The notes beneath the pieces are model-generated. The model searched no databases. It was given only the letters and a program-made list of their open reading frames with translations, and was not told the origin of the DNA. 64,000 nt of DNA from Lingula anatina (taxonomy: Eukaryota; Brachiopoda; Lingulata; Lingulida; Lingulidae), in contig NW_019774970.1 in assembly GCF_001039355.2 (NCBI RefSeq), forward strand, positions 193,124 through 257,123, read 5' to 3'. Of this stretch, positions 52,264 to 64,000 are shown piece after piece. Made by a program: the position numbers and the translations under genes. How positions within the stretch are numbered: position 1 is the stretch's first letter; every line of letters begins with the position of its first letter.

Positions 52264-54391
52264 AGATAAAGATATTTGCGAAATGTCCGAACGGGATGTT
52301 GTATAATGATTGGTCTGTTTCAGCGAAGAGACGCATTTTCCCGATACAGTAAATCGATGCTAATGTAGCGCATTTTCTGTGAAAGCACGAGCATTTTTTG
52401 TTCTGCACATTTGATGGAGACTAGTTTGTATTGACAGCTATCTGAACACTGCCTGACAAAGAACAGTAGGATTTTAAGTTAGCCTGTTACGTGCATCCAT
52501 AATGGGCACTACAAATAATTCAAAACAACGAATGTCTGTCGTCTGCTGTGACAATGACTTTGAAATGATTGATCATTTCCTCCGTTCCTGTTTCAGAGTT
52601 CCTCGATTTAATTAGAAAATCGTTTCGTGACGACACGAATGAATTTGTAAAGTCGAAGTGTGGTTAAGAGGGTATTTGTACTGTTGGATAACCTTTCCAT
52701 GAAGATGAGTAGGTGTGTTTTCTTGCAAATTTGTTCACTAGATACACATTGCAAAAGGCTGTGTAATCTCTAGGTAATTGTTTGTATCGGTTAAGCGTTT
52801 TTAATCTTTAAATCAGTTGAGTTGAAATTGATCTTCCAAAGGTCAGTTAACGAACGTTGCACAGCGTCACCTTTGCAGACGAGACAGGCGGATTTCAGCT
52901 ATCGCTTCCTTACAATTGGCACTGCAAATGCAAACTGCTTTTTGGGTTGCGGAGATAATTTAGGTAAATTTCAAGAAGGAGATATTGTAAATATGTTTTA
53001 AGAGGAGATTGATTCGTCTCAAACACTTTCTAGACAGTCCTAAATATGTGGTGCACACATTTAGAAGTGGCATTTTGATGTTAGGCATGATGTTTTCTTT
53101 CGGGTATTTCATAGCGTTTTCATTTTTTTATTTCATTACATTTCATTTGATTTCATTTAAACAATTTTATTCATTAACTTATTTTTCATTTTGAATCATT
53201 TGTAACCTTTTTTAAGAGAGAGAGAGAAACTTTTGCCGACTATGACTGATAACCGATAGATGGCGCAGCGGTACCCAAGACTTTGCAAGGCCTGTTGAGG
53301 TCACTGGTTTACAGGAAATACGAAGTTCGCATCAATCAATTTTTATCTTTCAGATTAAATGAAGGCGAAGCACTAACCGGGTGAGGACCAGATGCATTCA
53401 AAGAGGGCAACCCTTAGAAGGAAATTCTACGACCTTAATACACAGGTTATTTATCCAAGTTATACAAAAAGTCTTTTTAAAGCAGAATTGCTAGATTGAA
53501 TCCAGCCAGGGAACCGCAGGCTTTTGTTCTCATTCCAAGGGAAATCGTAAGATAGAAGTTGGCAGTTACAGGAACTTTGTAACTCTAAGTGGAAGAAACT
53601 GCAAAAGAATAGGAGGAAAAAAAACAAGAATAAGTATGCAAAAAAGTTTTGTAGATCACATAGTCCAGTAGAAGCTTAATTGCTCGCAACTAGCCATTTT
53701 AAGTATTATTTATTGTTAAACCGTTCTTTATCTGCAGGGTTTGGATTCCTAAAGCTACACACGGACGGGAAACAGTTTACGTTCTGAATGAACTAATCTT
53801 CGGTTTATGGATTTGAATTCCACATCACTTATTCCATGGACTCCATCGCTCTGTAATGACAAGTAAGGGCAAGAACGACGACTCGAGGAATTGAAAATGA
53901 AGAGCTACGGGGTCTCCTGAAAACTTTGCCATTTTTATGCGATTCAGTTGTAACAAAAACCTGTACAGGTGTAAGTAGAAATCACTGCACAATAGCACGA
54001 AAACTGAACTGAAAAGTATCATATCGCATTTTTGCAAAAGTGTTCTAAAGAAATACGCAAACGAAACAAAAATTACCGCAAATTTTACATTCGTTTCTTT
54101 TGGGAAAAGAGTATTCGATACTGGAGCAGTTAGCCAGAGAACTGTCACTAAAATATTGCACCGAAACTAACGTTTGTTAAAAGTGGAACTCAATCCGCTA
54201 TTAACGTCAGAGATTATTTTCAGTAAATCGCAGAGTGTGCGAAAAGACGCGAGCGTCAAGAACGTGTGTAAAAGACACCAGAAAGAAACTAACCTCTTTT
54301 AACTCAAACATTTAACCCTAGGACCTATAACCCTAACGCAAATTAAGGTAAGGGGCTTTAAAACCAGAAATCTGCCAAGGCATTCGCTACC

Positions 54392-55498
54392 ATGGAGAAC
54401 CTCACTAATAACAGCAATGTCATTGACTGCCCTCGCGCATATACAGCAGACGACACCAAAGCGGTCGTGCCTGTTATTCTGGTCTGTATTTGTTTCGTTG
54501 GAGTCGTGGGTAACATGGGCGTTATCTACGTCGTCTACAAATTTCGCCAGATGAATCCACTGTTCCTGAATTTAGCTGTGGCAGACCTTCTGTTCAGTCT
54601 CTTCGCATTGCCGATTTACTCCGCTTTCTACGCAACGAAGCATACAATTCTCATAGGAGACTTCACGTGTAAGATTCTCTACTATTTGACATACGTCACC
54701 ATGGGCGTCAGCATCTATTCTCTAGTGGCTATTTGTCTGCTCAGATATTTCGGGATTAAATACCCGATCCACATAAGAACCATGCTGGGGCGTGGTACAT
54801 CGTACAAAGCGGCAGGGGTCACATGGTTGGTCATGTTACTTCTGAACATCCCGATTTTGATTCTGATGACAGAGCAAGGTGGCAGGACCTGTGCACTTCG
54901 TTCTGGAGAGATTTACTTATACTATATCTACGTAGCAGTGGTGAGTGGTGTCGACTTTATAGTGCCGGCTATTATCATTGCCATTTTATCAACGTTTATT
55001 ATCATACATGTGTTGCACATACAAAAGGAGCAGCGACATCTATCGGAGTTTGAAAAAGATGGATTTCACAGGGCGTCCAAACGTGCCACAAAGAGGCTGA
55101 TGCTGTTGGTGATTCTCGTTTTCAGCCTTTTTATCGTCTGTTGGGCCCCAATGCATGTGCTATTTTTGCGTTTGGTTTTAAACATGGGCGTAGCAGACGA
55201 CCGCCCTTGTATTTGGAAACAAGTTACCGATTACGCATTTTTGATTGCTCAGATGCTCGCGTTCTGTAACTCCAGTCTCAATCCTATACTCTACAACTTT
55301 GTGTCGAAGAAATTTCGAATGACATTTTCGAGGGCCCTGTGTCCACTTTACTATAAGGAGAAAAACGAGGAGAATACCACTGATATTTCACGAAGGATGA
55401 CCATCTCGTATCGCACAGACGCCGATATTGATGCCTCAGAGAGTGCCTACCAACTGGCGCCCCTGAGACCGCTTAACTCATTAATAAAAAAGAACTGA
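54392..55498 (+). CDS. Class A G-protein-coupled receptor, peptide (galanin/allatostatin-A-like) type, intronless
   Basis: A single-exon 368-residue seven-helix receptor starting in a strong context (gctaccATGG). N-glycosylation sites are at N3 and N6. TM1 about 24-49 has GN at 40-41; TM2 has LNLAVADL 59-66. C93 at the top of TM3 can bond C167 in loop 2. TM4 is about 140-160 and TM5 about 174-200. TM6 has FSLFIVCWAPMH 244-255, and TM7 has NSSLNPILYNF 293-303 (NPxxY). The tail is Ser/Thr-rich. The GDFTCK and SIYSLVAI wording around TM3 points to the peptide receptor branch with galanin and allatostatin-A receptors, but the ligand is unknown. The usual Asp/Glu-Arg-Tyr at the end of TM3 is Leu117-Arg-Tyr, which may raise basal activity or alter coupling. 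Absence of introns suggests an old retrocopy or a naturally intronless family. Confidence 0.93.
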   Translation: MENLTNNSNVIDCPRAYTADDTKAVVPVILVCICFVGVVGNMGVIYVVYKFRQMNPLFLNLAVADLLFSLFALPIYSAFYATKHTILIGDFTCKILYYLTYVTMGVSIYSLVAICLLRYFGIKYPIHIRTMLGRGTSYKAAGVTWLVMLLLNIPILILMTEQGGRTCALRSGEIYLYYIYVAVVSGVDFIVPAIIIAILSTFIIIHVLHIQKEQRHLSEFEKDGFHRASKRATKRLMLLVILVFSLFIVCWAPMHVLFLRLVLNMGVADDRPCIWKQVTDYAFLIAQMLAFCNSSLNPILYNFVSKKFRMTFSRALCPLYYKEKNEENTTDISRRMTISYRTDADIDASESAYQLAPLRPLNSLIKKN

Positions 55499-58400
55499 TA
55501 CCAAGAAGATACATATTTTAAGTAAATTAAGTATTTTAAGTAGATAATTTAATAATACTTCATGAGTTGCCTGAACATTTAAAATGTTGCAAATGTACAG
55601 AAAACTCCGCATAACTCGGTTACCGCTTATCTGGAACAAATCTTCATTTTTTTTTCTTCTTTGGTTTTTTCTTCGCAGAACTTTTCCAGTCCCCTATGTA
55701 TCCGATTTATGCAGAGTGCATTGCAGTAAAAATACCTCTGTAAATGTTCAAAAGTGTGTTTGGTGACATAAGCGCCGTTCTTAATTGCGTTGAGACAACG
55801 AGCCAATTCAATTTCGATTTTTAAAGTTTAACATATCCGAAGACGGAATTGTAATGTAGAGCGAGAAGCGAGGGCAGTGCCCACATTCCAGTATTAATTA
55901 CCATGTCCATGTTCAAACATATTTGATTTAGTTTTGCTTCAGAAAGCACATTTTAGTCTGGTGTAATGCGGGTGAAATGAACTTTTTTTCTTTTTTCTTA
56001 TCTTAAAGGAACCTCATGACACGTGACATGTTTTTCGTTGTTCATTATTGCTTGTACAATATCTATATAACGTTCTGGGTATCATTTTCATTATTATGAT
56101 TATTACTATGTCATTACACTAAACGTTTAAGTTCTGTATAAGTATTTAATTTTCAGATGTTACGTGAATATATGTCTCTGCAAAGTTGACATCTTGATAT
56201 AGCATAGAGATATACTGGGGTAGATGAAGATTTGGCATATAAACATTTTTTGTGCTTGGACTCTTGTATCGGAAATTTATCATATGTAAGCTCGCGTTTG
56301 GACGGTATAACATAGAATAACATGAGAAAAATATATCGGTGCTTGTTCTTTACCGTGACAAACTTGTTGTGAAGTCATGGTGACACGCTTTCATGTACAA
56401 ATATTTACTCTTATTGTTTACTTTTTTATTGATGCAAATATATTCAAAACAAGTATGTTCCAGCTATCTTTAACTTTCCCCTCTTTGTTTTTATTATAAC
56501 GTTATACAGACGCTTTAAATTACATTCTTAAGAGTTCATATTGGATGTTGATTTGATGTTGTTCAGGAGATAAATTTTGTGCAAATACACTCAAAGGCGT
56601 TATTATTATTTTTTGAAGGTAGTGTATATCATTTATGAGGCAGCAAGTTGAAATATCAAATATATAACTTTTGGATTTCATAGCAAGACGAGAGAGTACC
56701 CTGCGTTCAGTGTTTACTGGTGAATCTAGCTTCTACATTGTATAATCAACATGCCTCGATTGTCTGTAATCACTCAGTTCCTGTAAATAGTGATAATCAG
56801 AGTGGCACTATGTTGGAATGCGCCTAATTTGGCGTTATGAAGTCCCCTTGTTTAGTCTTATGAATTTAAATGTACTATGTAATAAACTATATGTAAGGGA
56901 TTACTAAGCGAATCAAAGCATCACTGACATTTGCAATAAGATTACGTTTTTTACCTATGAACAATTTCAACTTAATTTGAAAGATTTTTTTTATGATCTC
57001 AATTTCCTGAATGAAATAGGGGAAAACGCTAAATGAGTTTTAAACTATCAAATTTCTCAAGGATTATTATGTATCTTAAAGGCAAACATGGAACAACATT
57101 ATCGTGCAGTATTCAGGTTTACACTGTTCAGCACTGTAAAACGACAAGTTGGTAATTAAAGGCGATAAATCAGACCTATTGAATATCAAATACTTTCCGG
57201 ATCAAACTGTTCAAAAAGAACAGTCCGAGTCCAAAGTTCTGAAAAAGATTTGACATGCCGGTCAAACTGATTTTATCTGATTTTATTCTTTATCCGCGCT
57301 TCACTCCACTACCACATCTCGATAAAACCAAACGCATATTATTGTCAACAAGACATTTAATCGATCGCTTTATTAGATAAAAGATTGCTTGAACAGTCCG
57401 GCATTACAAAACGGCCTCTTGGGGAGCTCGTTAGGTTTTCGCGCCAATAAGCTTTTAGAGTCTTACCCCTACTTTCGCAAGGTCGCTGATTTAAATAGAT
57501 TATATTACATTTGGGCAACGGTAGTGCTCAAAGTGCTATGAAATGACAAATTGTGCATGGAATACGAGTCGGCGTGGAGGGTTACAGCAACACAAAATGG
57601 AAAACAATTTACCAGCCTAAAGGCACGAAGTCATAGATTAGTAGGGAATTGGCCACAGAGCATTGTCTTAGAAACCTTTTTAAAAAACTCAACGTTGTTC
57701 GCACAAAATTGTACTTAAAGGCACATGAGAAAGTGGACCACGGTGATGTTTTCGACGTTAGTAATGATTAAGAAAGATTTGGTCTGAACTGAGTGGCAAC
57801 TACTGTGCCAACAACGGCCTAACAAGGCCAGTGGTATATTGAATATGGAGCGGGTCAATTGCCGGCGTTTCTGGTTACGGTTGCTCTCTTGGTCAATAAT
57901 CATGTACGTAATTTTTTAAAAAGATAATTTCCACCTTGCTCCGAATGCAAATATTAATCAGAATAAATATAAAAGGCTTTAAGGCAATAGCATTACGATC
58001 CAATATCTGGTGTTGTCACAATAATAATGTGTATGGAATTTCTTACCGCGAATTAATGATACATTCACAAGTGAGAATTGCTTGGACGAACAAGGATTTC
58101 CCACCACTAATAATTTCCATGTGCGTTAAGTTTTATAAAGTTTGGTATAGTTTATTCAATATGACGTACTATTATCAAAACAAACAATTGGAGAATATAT
58201 AGAAAAGTGGCAGTGGTGACAGTCCTGTCTTTCGACATTTTCTTGATTGACGTATCTATTTTCCTTATTGAAGATATCACAAGAGTGATTCCTATAATCA
58301 GCCATTAACAGATTGTTTTTTCATGGCAAAATGTTTACTTTCAGAAACAATCAGCCTAAATCAAGAGTCTAATTAAGGGGAAAGGGGAATTACTATTGCG

Positions 58401-58925
58401 CCTAGATTGGAAACCACTGCTTTCAAATGAAATTAGGAACCAACAGGTGGTTTTCGTTTATTCACGGACTGGAGTTTCTTAAGGCGTGTACGTGTTTACG
58501 GTTTTGCTGATTACGTTATAACAGCGCTTTGGGGCTGACACGTAAATTGTGGTTTTGTCACTTTAGCATTGATTGAATTAAATATCACTTCCGTTTCATT
58601 GGTGCAGCAAATCTGTTGGCAGGACTGCAATCGGTACCTCGATCCTCATCTTCTCATGGGGGTGGGGGTGGTTCAGATTATATCGTTATATGGTTTTTAC
58701 CTGTATTGTACATGGGTTCATGACTCCCGAGCAAAAGATCGTATCTAAAACACCATTTAGTGCTCCATGGATTTGAACAACCTCGGGCAAGACAACCATT
58801 TATGTCCAAAACCCTTTTCTCTTTCCAATCTAGAAAATTCACACAATTATTTTACGATGCCGCGGGTGACAATCTTGTGATATTCAAGTGACATTTTGTA
58901 TAAGAAAGAATATAATTAATGCATT
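55499..58925. other. GPCR 3' region and intergenic DNA
   Basis: An AATAAA at about 56881 could end a long GPCR 3' untranslated region; a closer one overlaps the coding end near 55483. No other exon, RNA gene or mobile element was recognised; the frame at 57936-58202 has no motif. Confidence 0.45.
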
Positions 58926-59200
58926 TCACGTGGCGTCCATTACTTATATTTGAAACATCCTTTCTTTTATAGTTGAGTTGTCACTCCCATTTGTATTACA
59001 AAAAACACAATCTCCGAAGTTATCCTGACGCCCGGGTTTAGCTTGTATTTTCTCACGGCATCCATTATTGATATTTGAAACATCCCTTCTTTAAAGTCGA
59101 GTTGTCACTCCCATATGTATTACAAAGAACACAATCTCCGCAGTTTTTAGCTTGTACTTTCTTACGGCGTACATTATCGATATTATACCTCTTTAGTCCT
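58926..59200. repeat. Tandem repeat of about 110-125 bp, 2.3 copies
   Basis: Two full copies contain tcacggcatccattat-like starts, tatttgaaacatcc, gttgtcactcccat, gtattacaaa and acacaatctccg. A third truncated copy starts near 59160 (ttacggcgtacattatcga). Spacing is about 122 and then 109 bp. No coding potential and no known repeat recognised. Confidence 0.8.
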
Positions 59201-62200
59201 TTCAAATTTCATATAGGAAATCAAGTTAGTTGCACTGTTTAACTTGGAGAGATGGCCGTGGAAAGTCGACTTTCGATGTTGATCTAGGAGTGCCTGCAGT
59301 GATTACTGTAAATTGCAATTATTGTCAAAACTATTAAAATATGGTGCAATATTAGAATCAGAGCTTTTACTGAGTCAGTCACAGAAAATACGTGACTAAG
59401 GTACCTATCAGAGGAGCCAAGCGAAGCACGTTCATTAGAAACGTATCATTTTGACTGAGTGGTTAATCAGTTCAAAAATAACTTGTCTTTCCTTCTTTGG
59501 ATATGAAGCTAAAAAGAAGGCATGGGATAAAATTAAATTTTATTTTCATCTTTAACACTCTTTAACACTCTTACCGTGGTAAGCAACTGTTTCTGCAGTT
59601 ATTGTATTTATTTATTTATCTATTTATTTACATCATTGTTCTATGTTCCCATTGCATTTAACACATCACGAAAATTGTAGCCTCGGTGCTTTAAGAAAAT
59701 CGACTATCAAAGGTACTACTGTACCTAGCAATGTGCTCAAGTTTTATAAGCACGATTGCAAATCCTTATTTTGAATACTGCATTTTTATTTGGTAATTTA
59801 GTCTGTCAAAAAGATAAACTGCTATGAATAGGGATTTAGCAAATATCTATTCTTTGAATTTTCTCGGCTGATTAAAATGAATCCCACGAAACACAGAGTT
59901 GGTGTGATGTTATTGGCACCAAATACGTGAAAAAAAAAACTATTTCCTGGAAGAAATAAAAGCGTGTTTTGTCACGCACACTGAAGCCACCTGACACGAC
60001 TCGATATCAAAGGACCCAGCTTCAAAGGCGCCGTTGTTCTTTGTCCTTATATAAGTATTCAGAAGCTGAACATGTTCTGTTTGCGTATTACCCCTATGGC
60101 CTTTTCAAGACAACGAGGTAGACACAACACTGGCTACATTCTGTACCCGTGCTAGAACTAATAAATATTATTATTTAATTGCTATTATTATTATTATCAT
60201 TATTATTATTATTATTATTATTATATGAGCAAAGTGATGTAAGAAATATTTGAACTAATTACATATTTTCTTTGGCGTTACAAAATGAAAAATAATAAGA
60301 ACATTCCAAATTTGTGAATACTATAGTTTAGTGCAAAAACTGATTCTCTGGAGTCTGAAGACATTCTTCTCAAAGATTGCTTACCTGGCTGACGCATATT
60401 TCTTCGGCGCGTGGAATATAAAGAACATGAAACTGACCAGAATTAATAGGCCAGCATTCGTATTTGAACATAAAAATAAGAAGGACATAAATAAAAAATT
60501 TAACTAAAAATAAACTTATCTATAATTATTCGTTCTTCAGTCTTTGCAAAAAAAAAAAAAGACAAATGCAATCAGTATCAAGATTATAAGCATATAAGAT
60601 TATATGCATTATAAAGAAATATCTGGCTTTAAATCATTGTGTGATCAGTTCTGATTTCGAAGCAATGCATCAACTGAGCTGAGCATATTGTCTTGAGAGC
60701 AGGGTTCTCTTGTCTCTATAGCACTCGTTTTCATGTTTTTTATGTTATTTAGAATGCCATAGCCGTAGTACAAGCCATTTCACTACAGATACCACAGCTA
60801 GAAATTTCTGGTTCCAGCACTTGCATCTTCACGTTTTTCGTATCCTATGAGCAAGCCAATACTGAAAATTAAGTAGGGTGCCAGAGGCTGATTATTTGGA
60901 CTTACTCTTTTGATAGGTGATAAATTTTACCAAGTGCGATTCTTTGACAAAAAGAGGGGTGTGTCCGAAGACACTTTAAGTTCATTGAAATAAATGTTAA
61001 GGCTGAAGGCGATTAGCCGATTAGCCTTTCACCCGATTAGGGTGAAAGACTGGGAATAGATGAACTTTGTTTTAAAAGATGACGAAGGATCGAACTTGGC
61101 CAGATTGCTTAAATGGTGAAACTAGCTATATCTAGATGTGGAATCAGACACCTGCTGACTTAATTTCCCAATATGGCCGCCAAGAGCGTATCTGGCAGGG
61201 GCAGGGATTTCGGGGTTTGGACTGAATTGAACCATACCCCATTATTGAGTTTTTAAATATAATACCAATTTTAGATTTAACAAATCCCAGCTGATTTTAG
61301 GCTGGTAATATTTGGGTAAGACTACGTGGGAAATTTCAGGACACAGTTGAAATTTTCTGATAACGTAAATGGGAACCCTACTCCAGAGTATAAATATATG
61401 GGAACAAGCGGTGTCTACCATATTCTTTTGAAAAAAAGAAGAATTGCAGGGTGGATTACTGAGTCCACCAGAGTGGAATAATGAGTCCACGTTTTCAACC
61501 AAAGTAGTGTTTCCTTAATTCTGCACCATCGCCACTGTTTCTGATCGTGGCAAAGTAAACTCCAAGGATATTTTGTGTTAATTTCCTACAAATGTTTTTA
61601 ATTTACAATTCACCTGTTTTCCATCGTGGGGAATTAAACGACAAACGGGAAATAATGGAATGCAAGAATATGGAGGCAAAATCAATGGTCGACAAGAGAT
61701 ACCCAATTAGTCAAAAAATCAATTCCGCGGGAAAAAAGTTATTTGCAGGCAACTAAGTAACTTAATATTGAGCCAAATTCTGGAGACAGCGGACACACAT
61801 CCTGTCTTGGGCTGCAATTTCGACTTTTCAGTGAATTATGACTTCCATTACAGAGCGCCATTGCCTATCGAGTGCGATAAATGCTTTTGTAGGACCTAAA
61901 CGGCCGATGGGGAGATGTTTATAGTGAACATCAATGACGAAAAAGGGACCATCTTTCTCCTGATTCAATTTATTCATAAATACAGCCATTTAGTTATTTT
62001 TGTATTGATTTTTTTGCATGCTTCAAGGGTTTTCTTTTTATGACATGTTTTCATAAAACTTTTAAAGGCATACAATTATGTCCGGTTTGAATGCTTGGAA
62101 AATGTCATTTTTTGTATGGTTTTAAACATGCTGTTACCATGACCGCCCATTGAAAATGATGGGTCATGATAATTGAATGAAATGATTCTTATGTAGTTCT

Positions 62201-64000
62201 TGTAATTAAGGCTATTTTGATTCATTCAATTTCAATATCTTAGTATTTCATCTGTTATGGTTGTCATGTGCGGAATCGGTTTTGCATGCCATTGATATGA
62301 TCAAAAAGTCGTTCTACTAGATTCTAGAAACCTTTTATTGTGATTTCTGATTTCGAACCATAATTTGAAAACTATTAAGGATTATTACTTTGTCATGTAC
62401 ATATCTGGTTTTTGGACCAGATTGATATTGAAATATACATGTACCATCTACCAGTAATATATAGTATATATGTGTTGTAGGTTGATAATTTTACAATTTG
62501 TTAAAATAAATGTTAACTTATGTGAATTTACAAATAGAGTAAAATTAAATAATTACCACACTGCGTACAAAAAATTTAATTAACTAATGTGAATGATTCT
62601 TCTAACCGTTGAAAGAAAAGCGCTCATTCTATGATACCCGTATTCACCATTTCGCGAAAAGACGTTTTTCTGGCATGAAAAAAACAGCAAATGACCAACA
62701 ACTGAAATTATCTACAGTGTATATGTGTTGAAAAAATGACTCATATTAGATATCTGTCCAAGAGCAAAAAGTAATTACTGCCATACCGCGTTAATAGTGG
62801 TCAGAAATTAATTGTCACTATCGAAACGATCAAAGGCTTCCAGTGACCTTGCAGGACTTGTTGATGAGAATCTGAGTAATTGGATAATGCAGTAATGTAC
62901 TAGCACTTTGACATTAGGCCACCTAGTTCATCTCTGCAGGTTTCTTCAATAGGTGTTCTTTTTTCATTAAATGCTTGAGAGATTAATTCATTATATTATC
63001 TAGATTCAACTGACTGTAAGTATCAGTTCTAGTGTCAACTGTTGATCATTGTAAATACTTATATTTATGATCATACTTTTTAGTTTTTGTTTTTCAACAA
63101 ATGAGATAACAAGAAAATGAAGATTTGCACGTAAATTTGCTTCCAGTATTTCTGTCAGTTAAAGTGCAATTGATCTAAAGAGGAAAACGAACTTTGATAC
63201 ATTTGACCGAAACCAACAGTATAGAATGCCAGTTAGTGTTGGTGCCAATTACAGACGAGATAAAGTCGAACGGGTATAGCAAACTATCGCTGAGATGATT
63301 ATGCTTTATTTTATTCTTTTTTATCTTATTTTATTTATCTATCAATCTATATCTTTACACCTTTTAATCTTTATGGGTTTTTATTTATTTATTTATTTAT
63401 TTATATTTTATCCATGGGAGCGTAGGCGACAAAAATGCCTTTGCCCTTCTATCATTCTACGCGCTAAGTTCAATGATATCTCAATCATCACGATGTCAGT
63501 GGTTCAGCACGGAGATAATAGTTTGCACTTCTATTTATTGATGATTTCTAAAACCAAATTAGAGTCAGCCAAGGTCAAATAGAGTGTTCTCAAAATACGT
63601 ATGAAAAGCTGATGGTTTGGAAATTGAATTCATCAGAGTAATTCGAATTTCATTACTCAGGGTAGACTACTATGCAGACAGTAGTGTAGACTACGTATTT
63701 ACTGTAAATTGGTTTGAAAAAAACAGATTTAGAGAAAGAGGAACTATGATGGTAACGGCTAAATTACAGTAATGCGTTTTAGGAGGAAACAAAACCTGAT
63801 GTTTTGAAGTTCAAGTCTTTCATTGATTCAGCAAGTTCTTTCACCCCAGCAGAGCGAAAGAAATGTTGGATGCATCCATGGAATATTTGCAGTTCCTTAT
63901 GACAGAAACTCCCATTTGTGGGTCCCAGGGCGGATTTTTCCCTTCAGAGTATACAACAGGGAATGGGTCCGCTATTTTATTTTAGAAATGGACCAAACAT
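59201..64000. other. Intergenic DNA, nothing recognised
   Basis: AT-rich DNA with a (TTA)n run at about 60177-60224, a TTTA run near 63379-63402 and a small perfect hairpin at 61026-61048. The open frames at 61242-61502 and 63295-63582 are low-complexity or lack motifs. Confidence 0.45.
61026..61048. repeat. Perfect 9-bp hairpin with 5-nt loop
   Basis: ctttcaccc-gatta-gggtgaaag. It is next to a short direct repeat, cgattagccgattagcc. There is no T-run after it and no gene nearby, so no function can be assigned. Confidence 0.6.

Larger units (their letters stand above)
48162..54391. other. Intergenic DNA with microsatellites; upstream region of the GPCR gene
   Basis: Contains (CT)n-(AC)n at 49349-49402, (CT)n at 51393-51428 and (AAAT)n at 52222-52263. 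No conserved exon found. The last few hundred bases before 54392 presumably hold the GPCR promoter and 5' leader. A donor-like aaggtaagg near 54347-54355 could belong to a leader intron, but I see no matching acceptor before the ATG. Confidence 0.45.

Noticed and set aside
61026-61048. Histone-type mRNA 3' stem-loop or terminator
   Set aside because: The loop and stem sequence do not match the histone hairpin, and no histone reading frame or other gene is adjacent.

Overview
The window is animal nuclear DNA: AT-rich, intron-rich, sparse in genes, and full of non-LTR retrotransposon debris, TA-flanked inverted-repeat elements and long microsatellites. The retroelement types, the intron-rich conserved genes and a galanin/allatostatin-like receptor suggest a marine invertebrate, perhaps a lophotrochozoan. 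The species cannot be fixed from the sequence. No prokaryotic-style operon, CRISPR array, rRNA or tRNA gene was seen.

Layout. 1-5.1 kb: two broken LINEs, a Tx1/L1-like one on + and a two-ORF one on - whose ORF1 and ORF2 share a frame across a single UAG. 6.4-6.8 kb: first coding exon (minus strand) of an unrecognised Ser/Pro-rich protein whose other exons lie off the left edge or were not found. 11.7-12.4 kb: two inverted-repeat mobile elements. 14.3-16.6 kb: a divergent Rab-like small GTPase (+). 18.0-21.5 kb: NDUFS3, the 30 kDa subunit of mitochondrial complex I (-, six exons). 22.0-29.6 kb: CDK10/PISSLRE kinase (+, sixteen exons). NDUFS3 and CDK10 are head to head, with start codons about 440 bp apart, so they probably share a bidirectional promoter. 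29.6-54.4 kb: no recognisable gene; it holds a retroposed element with perfect target-site duplications and a hammerhead-like motif, a 22-bp tandem array, copies of a TA-flanked element family, and an apparent triplication at 39.6-45.1 kb. That triplication reads best as two alleles laid end to end by the assembler. 54.4-55.5 kb: an intronless class-A peptide-type GPCR (+). 55.5-64 kb: no gene seen.

The four recognisable genes are unrelated in function: vesicle traffic or signalling (Rab-like), respiration (NDUFS3), cell cycle and transcription control (CDK10), and cell-surface signalling (GPCR). Only NDUFS3 and CDK10 have a layout that suggests co-regulation. I did not find a convincing new multi-gene system. 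The most unusual items are the inferred allelic insertion polymorphism, the in-frame UAG LINE, the hammerhead-like retroposon and the Rab-like protein with Met in place of the catalytic Gln.
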